A stretch of 64,000 nt of DNA from Halonotius roseus (lineage in GTDB: Archaea; Halobacteriota; Halobacteria; Halobacteriales; Haloferacaceae), in NCBI RefSeq assembly GCF_006861655.1, contig NZ_SESI01000002.1:408775-472774 (forward strand). Direction: 5' to 3'. The notes beneath the pieces were generated by a model that saw only the letters and a list, made by a program, of their open reading frames with translations, did no database searches and was not told where the DNA came from. Of the stretch, positions 9,014 to 17,250 are shown piece after piece. Every line of letters begins with the position of its first letter. Within the stretch, counting starts at the first letter, position 1. Both the position numbers and the translations under genes were made by a program.

Positions 9014-9757
9014 ATGCCAGAGACAGTACAAACCGGCGTCGACGGCCTCGACTCGATTCTCGGCGGGGGGATCGTCAACAACGCGACCGTCCTCGTCAGC
9101 GGCAATCCCGGCACCGGCAAGAGCCTCTTTGGGATCAACTACCTGTATTCGGGTGTCGTTGACCACGACGAGCGCGGGATCTACATCTCCTTTGAGGAAA
9201 ACGCCGAGGACATCAGGCTTGCCGCCGAATCGATCGGCTTCGATCGGTTTGGTGAGCTTGTCGACAACGACGACATCAAGATCTACGACAAACGCGAGAT
9301 GCTCCAAGACGGCAACTTCAGCGAAACGATGGATCGACTGCTGGAGGTGTTTACCGAGTCGGAGTACGACCGGCTCGTCTTGGACTCGCTGACGATGTTC
9401 CAGCTGTTTTTCGAGGACGAACGCGAGAAACGCACCTACCTGCTGAAGTTCTCGGACATCCTCAAACAACACGGCCTGACCTCGCTGTTGATCAACGAAC
9501 AGGGGGCGGTGTTTCCCGACACCGAGATCGGCCTGGAAAATTTCCTCACCGACGGCAACATCTACTTCATCCAGACGCCGACCGACTCCGGGGTCAATCG
9601 ATACGTCTGGGTTGCCAAGATGCGAAAACAGGATATCGACACCGACATCTTCCCGATGGAGATCAGCGACGGCGGGATCACAGTCTACGAGAAGGCAAGC
9701 GGGTTTTCGATGATGGCTGGGGAATCCGGCCCCGGCAACGATGGGCCGTCGTTTTAA
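9014..9757 (+). CDS. KaiC/RadA-like RecA-superfamily ATPase
   Basis: Single-domain KaiC-type ATPase of 247 residues. Walker A is GNPGTGKS at about residues 30-37, and Walker B is in RLVLDSLTMF at about 120. The opening TGVDGLDSILGGG is diagnostic of the KaiC family. The family includes the archaellum protein ArlH, but the true ArlH is at 20089, so this is a paralogue, probably a regulatory switch. A TATA-like cattta about 27 bp upstream suggests a leaderless mRNA. Its position beside a winged-helix gene and the archaellin array hints at a role in motility or taxis, which is inference. Confidence 0.88.
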   Translation: MPETVQTGVDGLDSILGGGIVNNATVLVSGNPGTGKSLFGINYLYSGVVDHDERGIYISFEENAEDIRLAAESIGFDRFGELVDNDDIKIYDKREMLQDGNFSETMDRLLEVFTESEYDRLVLDSLTMFQLFFEDEREKRTYLLKFSDILKQHGLTSLLINEQGAVFPDTEIGLENFLTDGNIYFIQTPTDSGVNRYVWVAKMRKQDIDTDIFPMEISDGGITVYEKASGFSMMAGESGPGNDGPSF

Positions 9758-9763
9758 TCGATA

Positions 9764-10096
9764 TTAGTTCGACATCGTCCGCCAGACATCGTCGAGTTTG
9801 TTTTTCACCGCCGAGCGTTCGGCGATATCGACGGAGACACCCCCATCGAAGTTGACCTCGACCTTGTCGACGTTCCGGCGGTAGACCTTGATCCGGCGGT
9901 GTTCATCCGACAGCGGCCGATCGTGGAGCGTCAACAGATCGGCGTCGGTGAGTTCATCGATCCGCCGGTAGCAGGTGGCGATCGGCACGTCGAGTTCGTC
10001 GCTGAGGTCTTGGGCAGATTTCGGCTCGGTCGTCGCCGACAGGATGTCCGTGTTGTACTTGTTGCCAAGCACCTCGATAAGCTCCTCCGATGCCAT
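9764..10096 (-). CDS. Winged-helix (ArsR-like) transcriptional regulator next to the archaellin genes
   Basis: A 110-residue protein starting MASEELIEVLGNKYN. It has a clear winged-helix core: SAQDLSDELDVP as helix 2, IATCYRRIDELTDADLL as the recognition helix, and a wing in RRIKVYRR. The longer reading starting at 10162 adds 22 residues without family support, so I use 10096. It is divergently oriented to the first archaellin (10399) and could regulate that array. Its C-terminal half (DIAERSAVKNKLDDVW) may mediate dimerisation. No ligand pocket is recognisable. Confidence 0.8.
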   Translation of the reverse strand: MASEELIEVLGNKYNTDILSATTEPKSAQDLSDELDVPIATCYRRIDELTDADLLTLHDRPLSDEHRRIKVYRRNVDKVEVNFDGGVSVDIAERSAVKNKLDDVWRTMSN

Positions 10097-10324
10097 TCTA
10101 TGATAACTACCAGCGACTGAGCAAAAAGCGTATCGGTGGTGGGAAGATAGGAGGTGTGACAATCGGAGCTATCACGGCTAATAGTTAGGATGCGGTTAAT
10201 CAACGACAGCACAGGTGGGATGTTAGTAATCGATACCACCCCAGTCAAGTCGTTTATTTGGCTGTATCACCCGAGTAGTGCTGTATTACCAGCCGGCGCA
10301 CAGAGCAGAATGGATCGTCGTTAG

Positions 10325-10398
10325 TTTTAACACCATAGCCGTCTAACGTGATGGTATCAGACTGGAGTGCGGGCGGTATCCAGTCGGGGGAACACACC
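10325..10398 (+). promoter_or_regulatory. Promoter and 5' hairpin leader of archaellin 1
   Basis: A TATA-like ttttaa at 10325-10330 predicts transcription starting near 10355. The leader then holds a 7-bp perfect stem, GACTGGA (10360-10366) with TCCAGTC (10379-10385), ending 13 nt before the ATG. The stem sequence differs from the CGYCTG/CAGGCG stem of the other archaellin leaders, but the position and size match. Confidence 0.6.
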
Positions 10399-10977
10399 AT
10401 GTTCAGCACAGCAAGCAGGGGTCAAGTGGGTATCGGTACCCTCATCGTGTTCATCGCGATGGTCTTAGTCGCAGCTATCGCTGCGGGGGTTCTGATCAAC
10501 ACCGCTGGTCTCCTACAGGCGCAAGCACAGTCCACAGGTGAAGAAACAACGGCACAGGTTAGTGATCGGATAGCGATCGGTGAAGCGGTTGGGTATTCAA
10601 CTAGCTCTAGCCCAGCAAAGATCGATACAATAAATATCACAATGCGGCTGGCAGCCGGTGCTGATCCAATCAATCTGAGCAAAGCCTCGTACACAATCGA
10701 TACCGATGGGAGTGCAAGGGTGATTCAAGGGAATGAAGATTATAATAATATAGAGTTCTATCAGGTTCAGGGACTCAATAATAAACCAGAGATTCTGGCA
10801 AAGCAAGAAGATTTGATGGCTGTTGAATTTGATATTGATTCAATACAGGGTATCGACCCTATCGAAGACGGTGATGATGTAACATTCATTGTGCAGGCCC
10901 CAGCAGGGGGGAGCACATACGCCACACTGAGAGCACCGGGGCGGATCGACACAGATGAGTCCTACATCCTCTCATAG
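10399..10977 (+). CDS. Archaellin (flagellin) 1, first of four in tandem
   Basis: Structural subunit of the archaellum filament. The class III signal peptide MFSTASRG is followed by the processing site [10 protein letters not shown] and a hydrophobic helix ([17 protein letters not shown]) that packs in the filament core. The surface domain has N-glycosylation sequons (NIT, NLS). The C-terminus ends SYILS, one residue longer than its paralogues. The ATG at 10399 is chosen because the preceding 17 codons of the ORF are leader. The middle of the gene (about 10600-10860) is markedly AT-rich compared with its neighbours, suggesting a different recent history. Confidence 0.93.
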   Translation: MFSTASRGQVGIGTLIVFIAMVLVAAIAAGVLINTAGLLQAQAQSTGEETTAQVSDRIAIGEAVGYSTSSSPAKIDTINITMRLAAGADPINLSKASYTIDTDGSARVIQGNEDYNNIEFYQVQGLNNKPEILAKQEDLMAVEFDIDSIQGIDPIEDGDDVTFIVQAPAGGSTYATLRAPGRIDTDESYILS

Positions 10978-11194
10978 GCCCCAGTTCTCCCACTAAAGTA
11001 TTTACAACTACCGTTCGGATTCTACTTTGGCTGTATCGTGCTTGTAACATCGCTACTCGATAATTAGCAGAGTCAGTTCGGTATTAGGATCCAGTAACTG
11101 GCTCGATTTGGCCAGTATTCTCCTACAAGATCACCAACCCAACTTAATTCTGTTTGGATTACATTATTCTCAGAAAAGATAATTTGAAGCTCAT

Positions 11195-11261
11195 TTTTAT
11201 GTAACTCCTCGGTTGGTGTTCAGGTAACGCCTGCCCTGTTCCGGGTCAGGCAAGTCACACT
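11195..11261 (+). promoter_or_regulatory. Promoter and 5' hairpin leader of archaellin 2
   Basis: TATA-like tttttat near 11195-11200 predicts a start near 11225. The leader hairpin pairs CGCCTG (11228-11233) with CAGGCA (11247-11252), with an inner CCC/GGG pairing and a 6-base loop. The stem ends 9 nt before the ATG. The rest of the preceding spacer (10978-11194) is AT-rich and holds nothing I can identify. Confidence 0.75.
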
Positions 11262-11837
11262 ATGTTCGAGTCAACCACCCGAGGTCAGGTCGGCATCGGG
11301 ACGCTCATCGTGTTCATCGCGATGGTACTGGTCGCTGCGATCGCGGCCGGTGTCCTCATCAACACGGCCGGCCTTCTCCAAGCACAAGCACAGCAAACCG
11401 GCGAAGAAACGACCGCCGAGGTCAGCAACATCGTCCAGATCAATCAGGTGATCGGTGAAGACAGCACCAGCGATGGGACGATCGATGTCCTCAACGCGAG
11501 CGTTCGGCTCGCATCCGGCTCCGATCCGGTTAACTTGAGTGAGGTCTCCTATACAGTCGAAACAAACGGCAGTGCAGCCGTGATCAACGGAAACAACCAG
11601 ACAAACGACGCGATCTCGCTGTTCCAGGAACAAAGCCTTGAGGATGGGACAAGCATCCTCTCGGAGCAGCAGGATCTCATGGTCGTCCAGTTCGATCTGG
11701 AGGAATCATCCGAGCTAGATCCACTCGGGGAGTCGGATACGATCACCCTCATCGCGCAGGCCCCCGCGGGTGGGAGTACATACAAGCAGCTCAAAGCACC
11801 CCGCCGGATCAAGGACGGTAACTCATACATCCTCTGA
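11262..11837 (+). CDS. Archaellin (flagellin) 2
   Basis: A 191-residue archaellin precursor. MFESTTRG is the leader peptide cut before QVGIGTLI by the PibD-type peptidase. The N-terminal helix matches its paralogues almost exactly. The surface region carries four possible N-glycosylation sites (NAS, NLS, NGS, NQT). The C-terminus [11 protein letters not shown] and SYIL is shared by all copies. Base composition is the high-GC chromosomal type, unlike archaellin 1. Confidence 0.95.
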   Translation: MFESTTRGQVGIGTLIVFIAMVLVAAIAAGVLINTAGLLQAQAQQTGEETTAEVSNIVQINQVIGEDSTSDGTIDVLNASVRLASGSDPVNLSEVSYTVETNGSAAVINGNNQTNDAISLFQEQSLEDGTSILSEQQDLMVVQFDLEESSELDPLGESDTITLIAQAPAGGSTYKQLKAPRRIKDGNSYIL

Positions 11838-11974
11838 CAGGGATGCGTTGAACCGTCGGTGCTGGCTTGTTGTGGGGTGAGTGTCCTCGTGACCGATGAT
11901 CGATCGGTTGAATCATCGGTTTGAACTGAGATTTTATTACTTCGGGACATAATATAGCGGCCGGATCACCGTCA

Positions 11975-12043
11975 TTTTTATTATCATGTACCAACAAAGG
12001 TAGCCTAACGTCTGACCTTCAGTGGGTTCAGGCGGGGTCAACC
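11975..12043 (+). promoter_or_regulatory. Promoter and 5' hairpin leader of archaellin 3
   Basis: TATA-like tttttattat (11975-11984) predicts a start near 12007. The hairpin pairs CGTCTG (12009-12014) with CAGGCG (12029-12034) using one U-G wobble where archaellin 2 has C-G. The stem ends 9 nt before the ATG. The last 19 bases before the ATG are almost identical to those before the micro-archaellin at 55340. Confidence 0.78.
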
Positions 12044-12631
12044 ATGTTCAGCACAGAACGCCGCGGCCAGGTAGGGATAGGTACGCTCATCGTGTTTATC
12101 GCGATGGTGCTCGTTGCAGCGATAGCTGCAGGCGTGCTTATCAATACCGCTGGCCTCCTACAAGCACAGGCACAGCAAACAGGCGAAGAGACGACCGCCG
12201 AGGTCAGTAATGTTATTCAGATCGGCGAGGTCGTCGGCGAAAACACCAGCACCGGAGGAAGTGGTGATCCGGTGATTGATCAACTCAATGTTAGCATTCG
12301 CCTTGCATCAGGCTCCGATCCGATCAACCTAAGCAAGGCATCGTACACGCTATCAACAAACGGGAATGCAGCTGTCGTCAACGGAAACCCAGATGGATCC
12401 GGCAACGTCGTTACTGATATCTACGAGAAACAAAGCTTGGATGGAACAGACATCCTCTCAGAGCAAGAGGATCTTGCGGTCGTTAAGTTCGACCTCACGC
12501 AGGGGAATCTGGAACCCCTAAAGGACAACGATGAGGTAACATTCGTTGCCCAAGCACCTGCAGGTGGAACTACGTACAAGCAACTGTCAGCACCACGGCG
12601 AATCAACGAGGGTGAATCATACATCCTCTAA
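12044..12631 (+). CDS. Archaellin (flagellin) 3
   Basis: A 195-residue archaellin with leader MFSTERRG cut before QVGIGTLI. It has the conserved core helix and sequons NTS, NVS and NLS. It has a Gly/Ser-rich insertion near residue 72 (TGGSGDPV) not seen in its neighbours. The C-terminus [11 protein letters not shown] and SYIL is conserved. This copy is the closest relative, over the leader and first codons, of the 42-residue gene at 55340. Confidence 0.95.
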   Translation: MFSTERRGQVGIGTLIVFIAMVLVAAIAAGVLINTAGLLQAQAQQTGEETTAEVSNVIQIGEVVGENTSTGGSGDPVIDQLNVSIRLASGSDPINLSKASYTLSTNGNAAVVNGNPDGSGNVVTDIYEKQSLDGTDILSEQEDLAVVKFDLTQGNLEPLKDNDEVTFVAQAPAGGTTYKQLSAPRRINEGESYIL

Positions 12632-12677
12632 TCGCAGCTGCGAGTCACGACCCGCGCTTCCACGTGGGTCAATGTTA

Positions 12678-12717
12678 ACACAGTAACGTCGGCATCACTG
12701 GTACCGGGTTACTGTGT
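12678..12717. other. 10-bp perfect inverted repeat in the archaellin 3-4 spacer
   Basis: ACACAGTAAC (12678-12687) is the exact reverse complement of GTTACTGTGT (12708-12717), with a 20-base loop. It is followed by a terminator-like hairpin at 12738. The spacer 12632-12894 has no supportable gene. It may be remodelled leader or recombination debris. Confidence 0.6.
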
Positions 12718-12737
12718 ATGGGTTTGGTACGTCTGCG

Positions 12738-12764
12738 CCTGAACACTCTCGTTCAGGGCTTTTC
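12738..12764 (+). terminator. Hairpin with T-run in the archaellin 3-4 spacer
   Basis: CCTGAAC (12738-12744) pairs with GTTCAGG (12751-12757) over a 6-base loop, followed by gctttt. It is about 110 bp after archaellin 3 and could end that transcript. The stem resembles the CCTGAAC/GTTCAGG part of the archaellin leaders, so it may also be a decayed leader. Confidence 0.5.
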
Positions 12765-12894
12765 CGAAGGAATGCGAAAACCGCTACTGCCAAGAGTGGC
12801 GACAGATCCGATCAATTCTGGTTGTCGATTGCTGTTAGCTACAGGGACAGTCACTACCAATTGCACTATTATCAGTACAGATAATTTGGTAGTC

Positions 12895-12965
12895 ATTTTT
12901 ATAACCATCCACTGTCATCGTTTTGGTACCGTCTGGTCCAATTACGGGCTCAGGCGTACCAAACC
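12895..12965 (+). promoter_or_regulatory. Promoter and 5' hairpin leader of archaellin 4
   Basis: TATA-like tttttata (12895-12903) predicts a start near 12927. CGTCTG (12930-12935) pairs with CAGGCG (12951-12956), again ending 9 nt before the ATG. Confidence 0.75.
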
Positions 12966-13544
12966 ATGTTCAACACAGACGACCGAGGTCAGGTGGGGAT
13001 CGGAACACTCATCGTGTTCATCGCGATGGTTCTGGTCGCAGCGATCGCGGCCGGTGTTCTGATCAACACTGCAGGCCTCTTGCAAGCACAAGCACAGCAA
13101 ACAGGTGAAGAGACGACTGCCGAAGTCAGCAATGTCGTCCAGTTTGGAGAAATCGTCGGAATCAATGAAGACACTGACGATGAGATCGAAACGCTGAACG
13201 CGACGCTGCGACTGGCATCGGGCTCCGATCCGATAAATGTCAGCGAGGCGTCGTACACGATCTCCAGTCCGCAAGGGAATGCGACAGTCGTGAGCGGAAA
13301 CGAAAACACAAACGGGGCACTCGATCTCTACTCGAAACAGAGCTTGGAAGATGGTGCCCAGATCCTCGCGGATCAGGAGGATCTGATGGTTGTCCAACTC
13401 CAGCTTGACACACAGAACGGCATCGATACGCTTGAATCCTCGGAAACAGTCCAAATCATCGCGCAGGCTCCCGCCGGCGGTAACACGTACACGGAGCTGA
13501 AGACGCCACGCCGGATCTTCGACAACGAGTCGTACATCCTCTAA
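12966..13544 (+). CDS. Archaellin (flagellin) 4
   Basis: A 192-residue archaellin with leader MFNTDDRG cut before QVGIGTLI. Sequons are NAT (two) and NVS. The surface region contains [12 protein letters not shown], which resembles the [12 protein letters not shown] of archaellins 5 and 6 at 32387 and 33187 more than it resembles archaellins 1-3. This suggests copy 4 and the distant pair form one subgroup. The end is [11 protein letters not shown] and SYIL. Last archaellin of the main array. Confidence 0.95.
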   Translation: MFNTDDRGQVGIGTLIVFIAMVLVAAIAAGVLINTAGLLQAQAQQTGEETTAEVSNVVQFGEIVGINEDTDDEIETLNATLRLASGSDPINVSEASYTISSPQGNATVVSGNENTNGALDLYSKQSLEDGAQILADQEDLMVVQLQLDTQNGIDTLESSETVQIIAQAPAGGNTYTELKTPRRIFDNESYIL

Positions 13545-13547
13545 GCT

Positions 13548-13573
13548 GACCGCGATTCTTTTCCCCATTTTTT
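13548..13573 (+). terminator. T-rich terminator after archaellin 4
   Basis: Two T-runs (attcttttcccc and attttttatc) follow directly after the archaellin 4 stop. T-rich tracts of this kind are the usual archaeal transcription end signal. It would separate the filament genes from the downstream lipoprotein gene. Confidence 0.55.
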
Positions 13574-13675
13574 ATCGAACACACTGATAGCGGCAGCACT
13601 ATGCCGACCAACTACAGGAGATAGCTCTCGGTCGCCACGACAACAATTATTACCATTGTACGAATTGGGCATCGT

Positions 13676-14149
13676 ATGGATCGACGACGACTCCTGGTAG
13701 CCGGAAGCACAGCGGTCACAGCCGGACTTGCTGGCTGCAGCGGGCTACTTGGTGGCGGTGGCTCTGAGGACGAGGAACCCGCACAACCACAGATCACCCG
13801 GATCGGGATCGAAACGAACGCTGGCGAAGGACAGGTGACTGGTCAGATCTCAAATCCGACCGATGAATCGGTCGACCGAACTCTCTATGCGCGAATCTAC
13901 TCACGGCCACAGGAGGTGAGCGCGCTGCTCGAACAAAATCCCGAAGAAACCCTTTCACAAACGTACAACGGTATTCCGCCGGGCGATGCTGGCGGAGCAT
14001 TTATTCTCTCGATCCCAGGCGTGTATACGATCAGTAGTCTTAGCGACAATATCGAGGCTGCACTCATCCCAGCTGGTGAGGAGCCAACCGAAAGCGATTA
14101 CCGGTGGTACGGCCCCGATGCCGCCACGCTCAACGGAGAAGGCCAGTAG
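13676..14149 (+). CDS. Predicted Tat-exported lipoprotein
   Basis: A 157-residue protein with a twin-arginine signal (MDRRRLLVAG) and a lipobox (LAGC, cysteine at about residue 21), then a Gly/Asp/Glu-rich spacer. This is the normal form of haloarchaeal surface lipoproteins. The rest (TNAGEGQVTGQISNPTDESV) reads like a small beta-sandwich of the kind found in secreted anchors. No enzymatic motif is visible. Its place between archaellins and che/arl genes suggests a surface role linked to motility, which is inference only. Confidence 0.8.
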   Translation: MDRRRLLVAGSTAVTAGLAGCSGLLGGGGSEDEEPAQPQITRIGIETNAGEGQVTGQISNPTDESVDRTLYARIYSRPQEVSALLEQNPEETLSQTYNGIPPGDAGGAFILSIPGVYTISSLSDNIEAALIPAGEEPTESDYRWYGPDAATLNGEGQ

Positions 14150-14250
14150 CACCCTTCAGGGTAGTCGGCCACGTCGCTACGGCCTGATCAGTGGAATATT
14201 CGAGGGAATCGAGGACAACACTCTTTATCATACCGACGGAAGTCATCGAT

Positions 14251-15000
14251 ATGAGTTCGGATGATCCAGCGGACGAGCCCGAAGAGAAAGGGATTCTTGC
14301 TCCCGACGAGCTCGATATCACCGATCATCCGAAGGTCGAATCGCTCTCAGAAGGTCGATACGTTGTCTCGGCGGAGGGGACACCTGACAGTCCAGACGCA
14401 GAACAACGCGAGCAGTCGAGCGGCGACAAGACACAACTGCCAGCCGGTGAAACAGACGCGGACGAAACAGCCGACGAGACCGACGAAGACGAAGTCGACG
14501 AGGACGATACCGACGACGGTGATCAGGAACCGACAGCCGACAACGATGAGAGCGATTCCGGTTCCGAGCCGCCAGCTGAGAGATCGGAAGACACCGACGA
14601 CACGGAGCCAGCCGAGCCGCCGGCCGTCGAGTTAACCCAACAGACGGTTAGCCAGTTTCTCGCGGAGTCGCTGACCTCCACGGAGACCTCCTATGGGTTC
14701 GATGCCACGGTCAACATCGAGGGGGATGTCAAACGCGGGCGAATGAGCTCCGACGATGTCGCTGAAACCTTGGAGGGGCTGTTGCGGTGGTACGCAGAAC
14801 AGACAACCGACGAGATGGAGCCGGAGGCCGCCCTCGGGATCATCCTTGCCGGCAGTACACTTGAGGTCGAGTATCCGGTACAGAGCGTCTACGCGATGCT
14901 CAAGCAGTATGAGCTGGGCCCCGATGACTCGATCAGCGATCTGCTGGCGGCGATCCGCGAGGAGGGATCGTTCACCGTGCCACCGTCAGACACCCGGTGA
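14251..15000 (+). CDS. Acidic haloarchaeal protein of the motility island, function unknown
   Basis: A 249-residue protein starting MSSDDPADEPEEKG (the ORF reaches back to 14191, but the first 20 codons are atypical). Residues about 35-145 are a low-complexity Asp/Glu/Thr linker. The C-terminal 110 residues look globular and mostly helical (TVSQFLAESLTS, VAETLEGLLRWYAEQT, VQSVYAMLKQYEL). I recall similar proteins beside haloarchaeal archaellum genes but cannot assign a function. Its position just ahead of cheY suggests a link to motility. Confidence 0.7.
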   Translation: MSSDDPADEPEEKGILAPDELDITDHPKVESLSEGRYVVSAEGTPDSPDAEQREQSSGDKTQLPAGETDADETADETDEDEVDEDDTDDGDQEPTADNDESDSGSEPPAERSEDTDDTEPAEPPAVELTQQTVSQFLAESLTSTETSYGFDATVNIEGDVKRGRMSSDDVAETLEGLLRWYAEQTTDEMEPEAALGIILAGSTLEVEYPVQSVYAMLKQYELGPDDSISDLLAAIREEGSFTVPPSDTR

Positions 15001-15075
15001 TCGGCCGGGGTTCCTTTCAGACATGATAGCTATAGGGGAGCGTTTATATTACCTCGGGTGTCCTATGTTCGATAT

Positions 15076-15438
15076 ATGGCAAAGCGTGTGATGATCGCTG
15101 ACGACTCGGAGTTCATGCGGAACCTGCTCCGGGAGATACTCGAAGACGACTTCGAAATCGTCGGGGAAGCCGAAAACGGCGTCGAGGCGGTTGACCTCTA
15201 CGAGCAAGAGGAGCCCGATATCGCCATGATGGATATCGTCATGCCGATACGGGATGGGATCGAAGCCACAAACGAGATCACGAACACCTACGACGACGCC
15301 AAGGTGATCATGTGTACCAGCGTCGGCCAAGAGGAGAAGATGAAGCAGGCGATCAAGGCCGGCGCGTCGGGATACATCACCAAACCGTTCCAGAAACCGA
15401 ACGTCCTCAACGAGATCAACGACGTCATTCCAGCCTAG
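15076..15438 (+). CDS. cheY: Chemotaxis response regulator CheY
   Basis: Single-domain receiver of 120 residues. The acidic pair is in IADDSEF, the phosphorylated aspartate is in AMMDIVMP at about residue 54, CTSVGQ carries the conserved Thr/Ser, and the lysine is in YITKPF. CheY-P carries the taxis signal to the archaellum motor. The ATG at 15076 lies about 27 bp after gtttatatta, which suggests a leaderless mRNA and supports this start over 15058. It is followed 1 bp later by cheC. Confidence 0.95.
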   Translation: MAKRVMIADDSEFMRNLLREILEDDFEIVGEAENGVEAVDLYEQEEPDIAMMDIVMPIRDGIEATNEITNTYDDAKVIMCTSVGQEEKMKQAIKAGASGYITKPFQKPNVLNEINDVIPA

Positions 15439-15439
15439 C

Positions 15440-16624
15440 ATGAAGGTCGATATCCGCGAGCTGGGGCAGTTCAACCACCTCGCGTCACAGGGCGCCGAGC
15501 GCGCCGCGGAGTCGCTGTCGCAGCTCGCGGGCGTCCAGATGGATGTCGATGTGACAGACGTGAGTCTCGTCACCGAAAACGTGCTCGCAGAGACGTTCAC
15601 CGACCGATCGTTTGTCGGCGTCGAACTCGGGCTCGAAGGAGGGCTTGAAGGCGAAACCGTGCTGGCCTTCGAGCGCGAGCGCGCGATGAAACTCCAAGAC
15701 CTCCTCATGGGCGTTACCGACAACGGCGACTCCGAGGAGCGGCTGGCGAAAAGCAGCGTGACCGAGCTCGGCAACATCATGATCGGCGGTTTTATCGATG
15801 GTTGGGCGAACCACCTCGATACGGCGATCAACATGACACCGCCGCGGTACACCGAAGCCAACGGGCCGCGCATCCTCCCGGATCAGGCCATCGAGGCCGC
15901 CAAAAAACACGGGGTGTTCCTCTTTGAGAGCAAGCTGACCGGGATGGATGTCGATCTTGATTTCTCCCTGTACATGCTGCCGGAGTACCGACAGTTCGTC
16001 CAACTGCTGTCGGGCAACGACCAAGGCAACCAGATCCCGGTCAACCGACTCAGCACCTTCGAGGAGTTGGCAAAGGAGGGTGCGGGCAATGCCGCCGACC
16101 AGATCGGGATGATGACCGGCCTCGACACCACCGTCGACGTGAGTCGACTGCGGTTTGTCCCGCTGGGCGGCGTGCCGAAACAGGTCGGCAACGACCAGTT
16201 TGTCGGCGTTGTCTTCGAGCTCACGGGGCTGCCCAGCGGCTATCTCGTCGTCTTGTTCGGCGAGGACTCCGCGACAACGATCGCCAATGCGATGATGCCC
16301 GGCGGGGGGGCAGAAGAGGAGATCGGTGAAATGACCGAAGGCGCGATCAAGGAGCTCGGCAACATCATGACCAGCGGCTTCATCGATGGGTGGGCAAACG
16401 TCCTCCAGACGAGCATCGAACACTCCCCGCCGAACTTCGTCCACGACATGGGTGAGTCGATCATGAGCCCTGTCGTCGGTAAGCTCGGCCAACAGCAGGA
16501 TTACGCCTTCGTCATCGATTCAACGATCGAGATCGACGGCAACACGGGACAATGTGACATCTACGCACTGCCCAACGAGCGAGAACTCGCCCGTGCACTG
16601 TCGGCACTGCCGGCACGGGACTAA
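15440..16624 (+). CDS. cheC: CheC-family chemotaxis phosphatase, two-domain form
   Basis: CheC proteins dephosphorylate CheY-P and pair with CheD. The 394-residue protein is two similar halves. Each ends in a block like ELGNIMxxGFIDGWAN (about residues 110-125 and 308-323), the CheC helix with the catalytic Glu and Asn. In the first block the preceding residue is Ser (SSVTELGN), as expected. In the second it is Gly (GAIKELGN), so the two sites may differ in activity. Haloarchaea often have one long CheC and one short one. This is the long type. Confidence 0.92.
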   Translation: MKVDIRELGQFNHLASQGAERAAESLSQLAGVQMDVDVTDVSLVTENVLAETFTDRSFVGVELGLEGGLEGETVLAFERERAMKLQDLLMGVTDNGDSEERLAKSSVTELGNIMIGGFIDGWANHLDTAINMTPPRYTEANGPRILPDQAIEAAKKHGVFLFESKLTGMDVDLDFSLYMLPEYRQFVQLLSGNDQGNQIPVNRLSTFEELAKEGAGNAADQIGMMTGLDTTVDVSRLRFVPLGGVPKQVGNDQFVGVVFELTGLPSGYLVVLFGEDSATTIANAMMPGGGAEEEIGEMTEGAIKELGNIMTSGFIDGWANVLQTSIEHSPPNFVHDMGESIMSPVVGKLGQQQDYAFVIDSTIEIDGNTGQCDIYALPNERELARALSALPARD

Positions 16625-16640
16625 TCGCCGGGAGGATCGC

Positions 16641-17147
16641 GTGACACGGGATCGGCGGCGCGCTGACAGCCCACCAACGAAACAGGTCGGCATCGCGGAG
16701 TACGCCGTGGTAACCGATAACACACGGCTGTCGACCAGTGGGGTCGGCTCCTGTCTTGGGATCGTGCTCCGGGATGGCTTCAACGACGTGTCCGGGTTGA
16801 TCCACGTCATGCTTCCGACGGCCGCCGAGAGCCGCGACGGCAACCCCGCGAAGTTCGTCGACACGGGGCTCCCGCTGTTGATCGAGAAGATGGTCGAGGC
16901 GGGCGCAAGCAAACGCCGGCTGGAGGGGTGGGTTGTCGGTGGCAGCGAGATGCTGTCGTTTTCCTCGGACGGCGACAGCATCGGCAGCCGCAACATCGCC
17001 GCCGCAAAACAGGCCTTCGAGCATTACGGGATCGATGTGGCAGGAACCGATGTCGGCGGCGGCCACGGGCGATCGATCCGCTTCGATCCGGCAGACGAGT
17101 CGGTGGTGATCCAGACGGCCGACGACAACACGACACAGACGATCTAA
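16641..17147 (+). CDS. cheD: Chemoreceptor glutamine deamidase CheD
   Basis: CheD deamidates receptor glutamines and regulates CheC. The catalytic cysteine is in GVGSCLGIVL and the histidine is in LIHVMLP. VVGGSEML and DVGGGHGRSI complete the family pattern. The start is the GTG at 16641, which has a good GGAGG ribosome site at 16631 and lies just after the cheC stop. The upstream ATG at 16554 would overlap cheC by 70 bp and adds unrelated residues. The result is 168 residues, normal for CheD. Confidence 0.93.
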   Translation: MTRDRRRADSPPTKQVGIAEYAVVTDNTRLSTSGVGSCLGIVLRDGFNDVSGLIHVMLPTAAESRDGNPAKFVDTGLPLLIEKMVEAGASKRRLEGWVVGGSEMLSFSSDGDSIGSRNIAAAKQAFEHYGIDVAGTDVGGGHGRSIRFDPADESVVIQTADDNTTQTI

Positions 17148-17250
17148 GGGCGGATAGAAATATCAGTTGTGATATGTGTCTGACGGGAACTATCAATGCT
17201 GAGAGTTAAATGGGTGGTTTCAAGTATATCGGTGGTGATAAACCGTTACA

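Noticed and set aside
12718-13062. Frame of 114 codons in the archaellin 3-4 spacer
   Set aside because: It runs through hairpins and the archaellin 4 promoter and has no similarity to a known fold.
15485-16492. Antisense frame of 335 codons opposite cheC
   Set aside because: Shadow frame of a clear CheC protein, with no recognisable domain.
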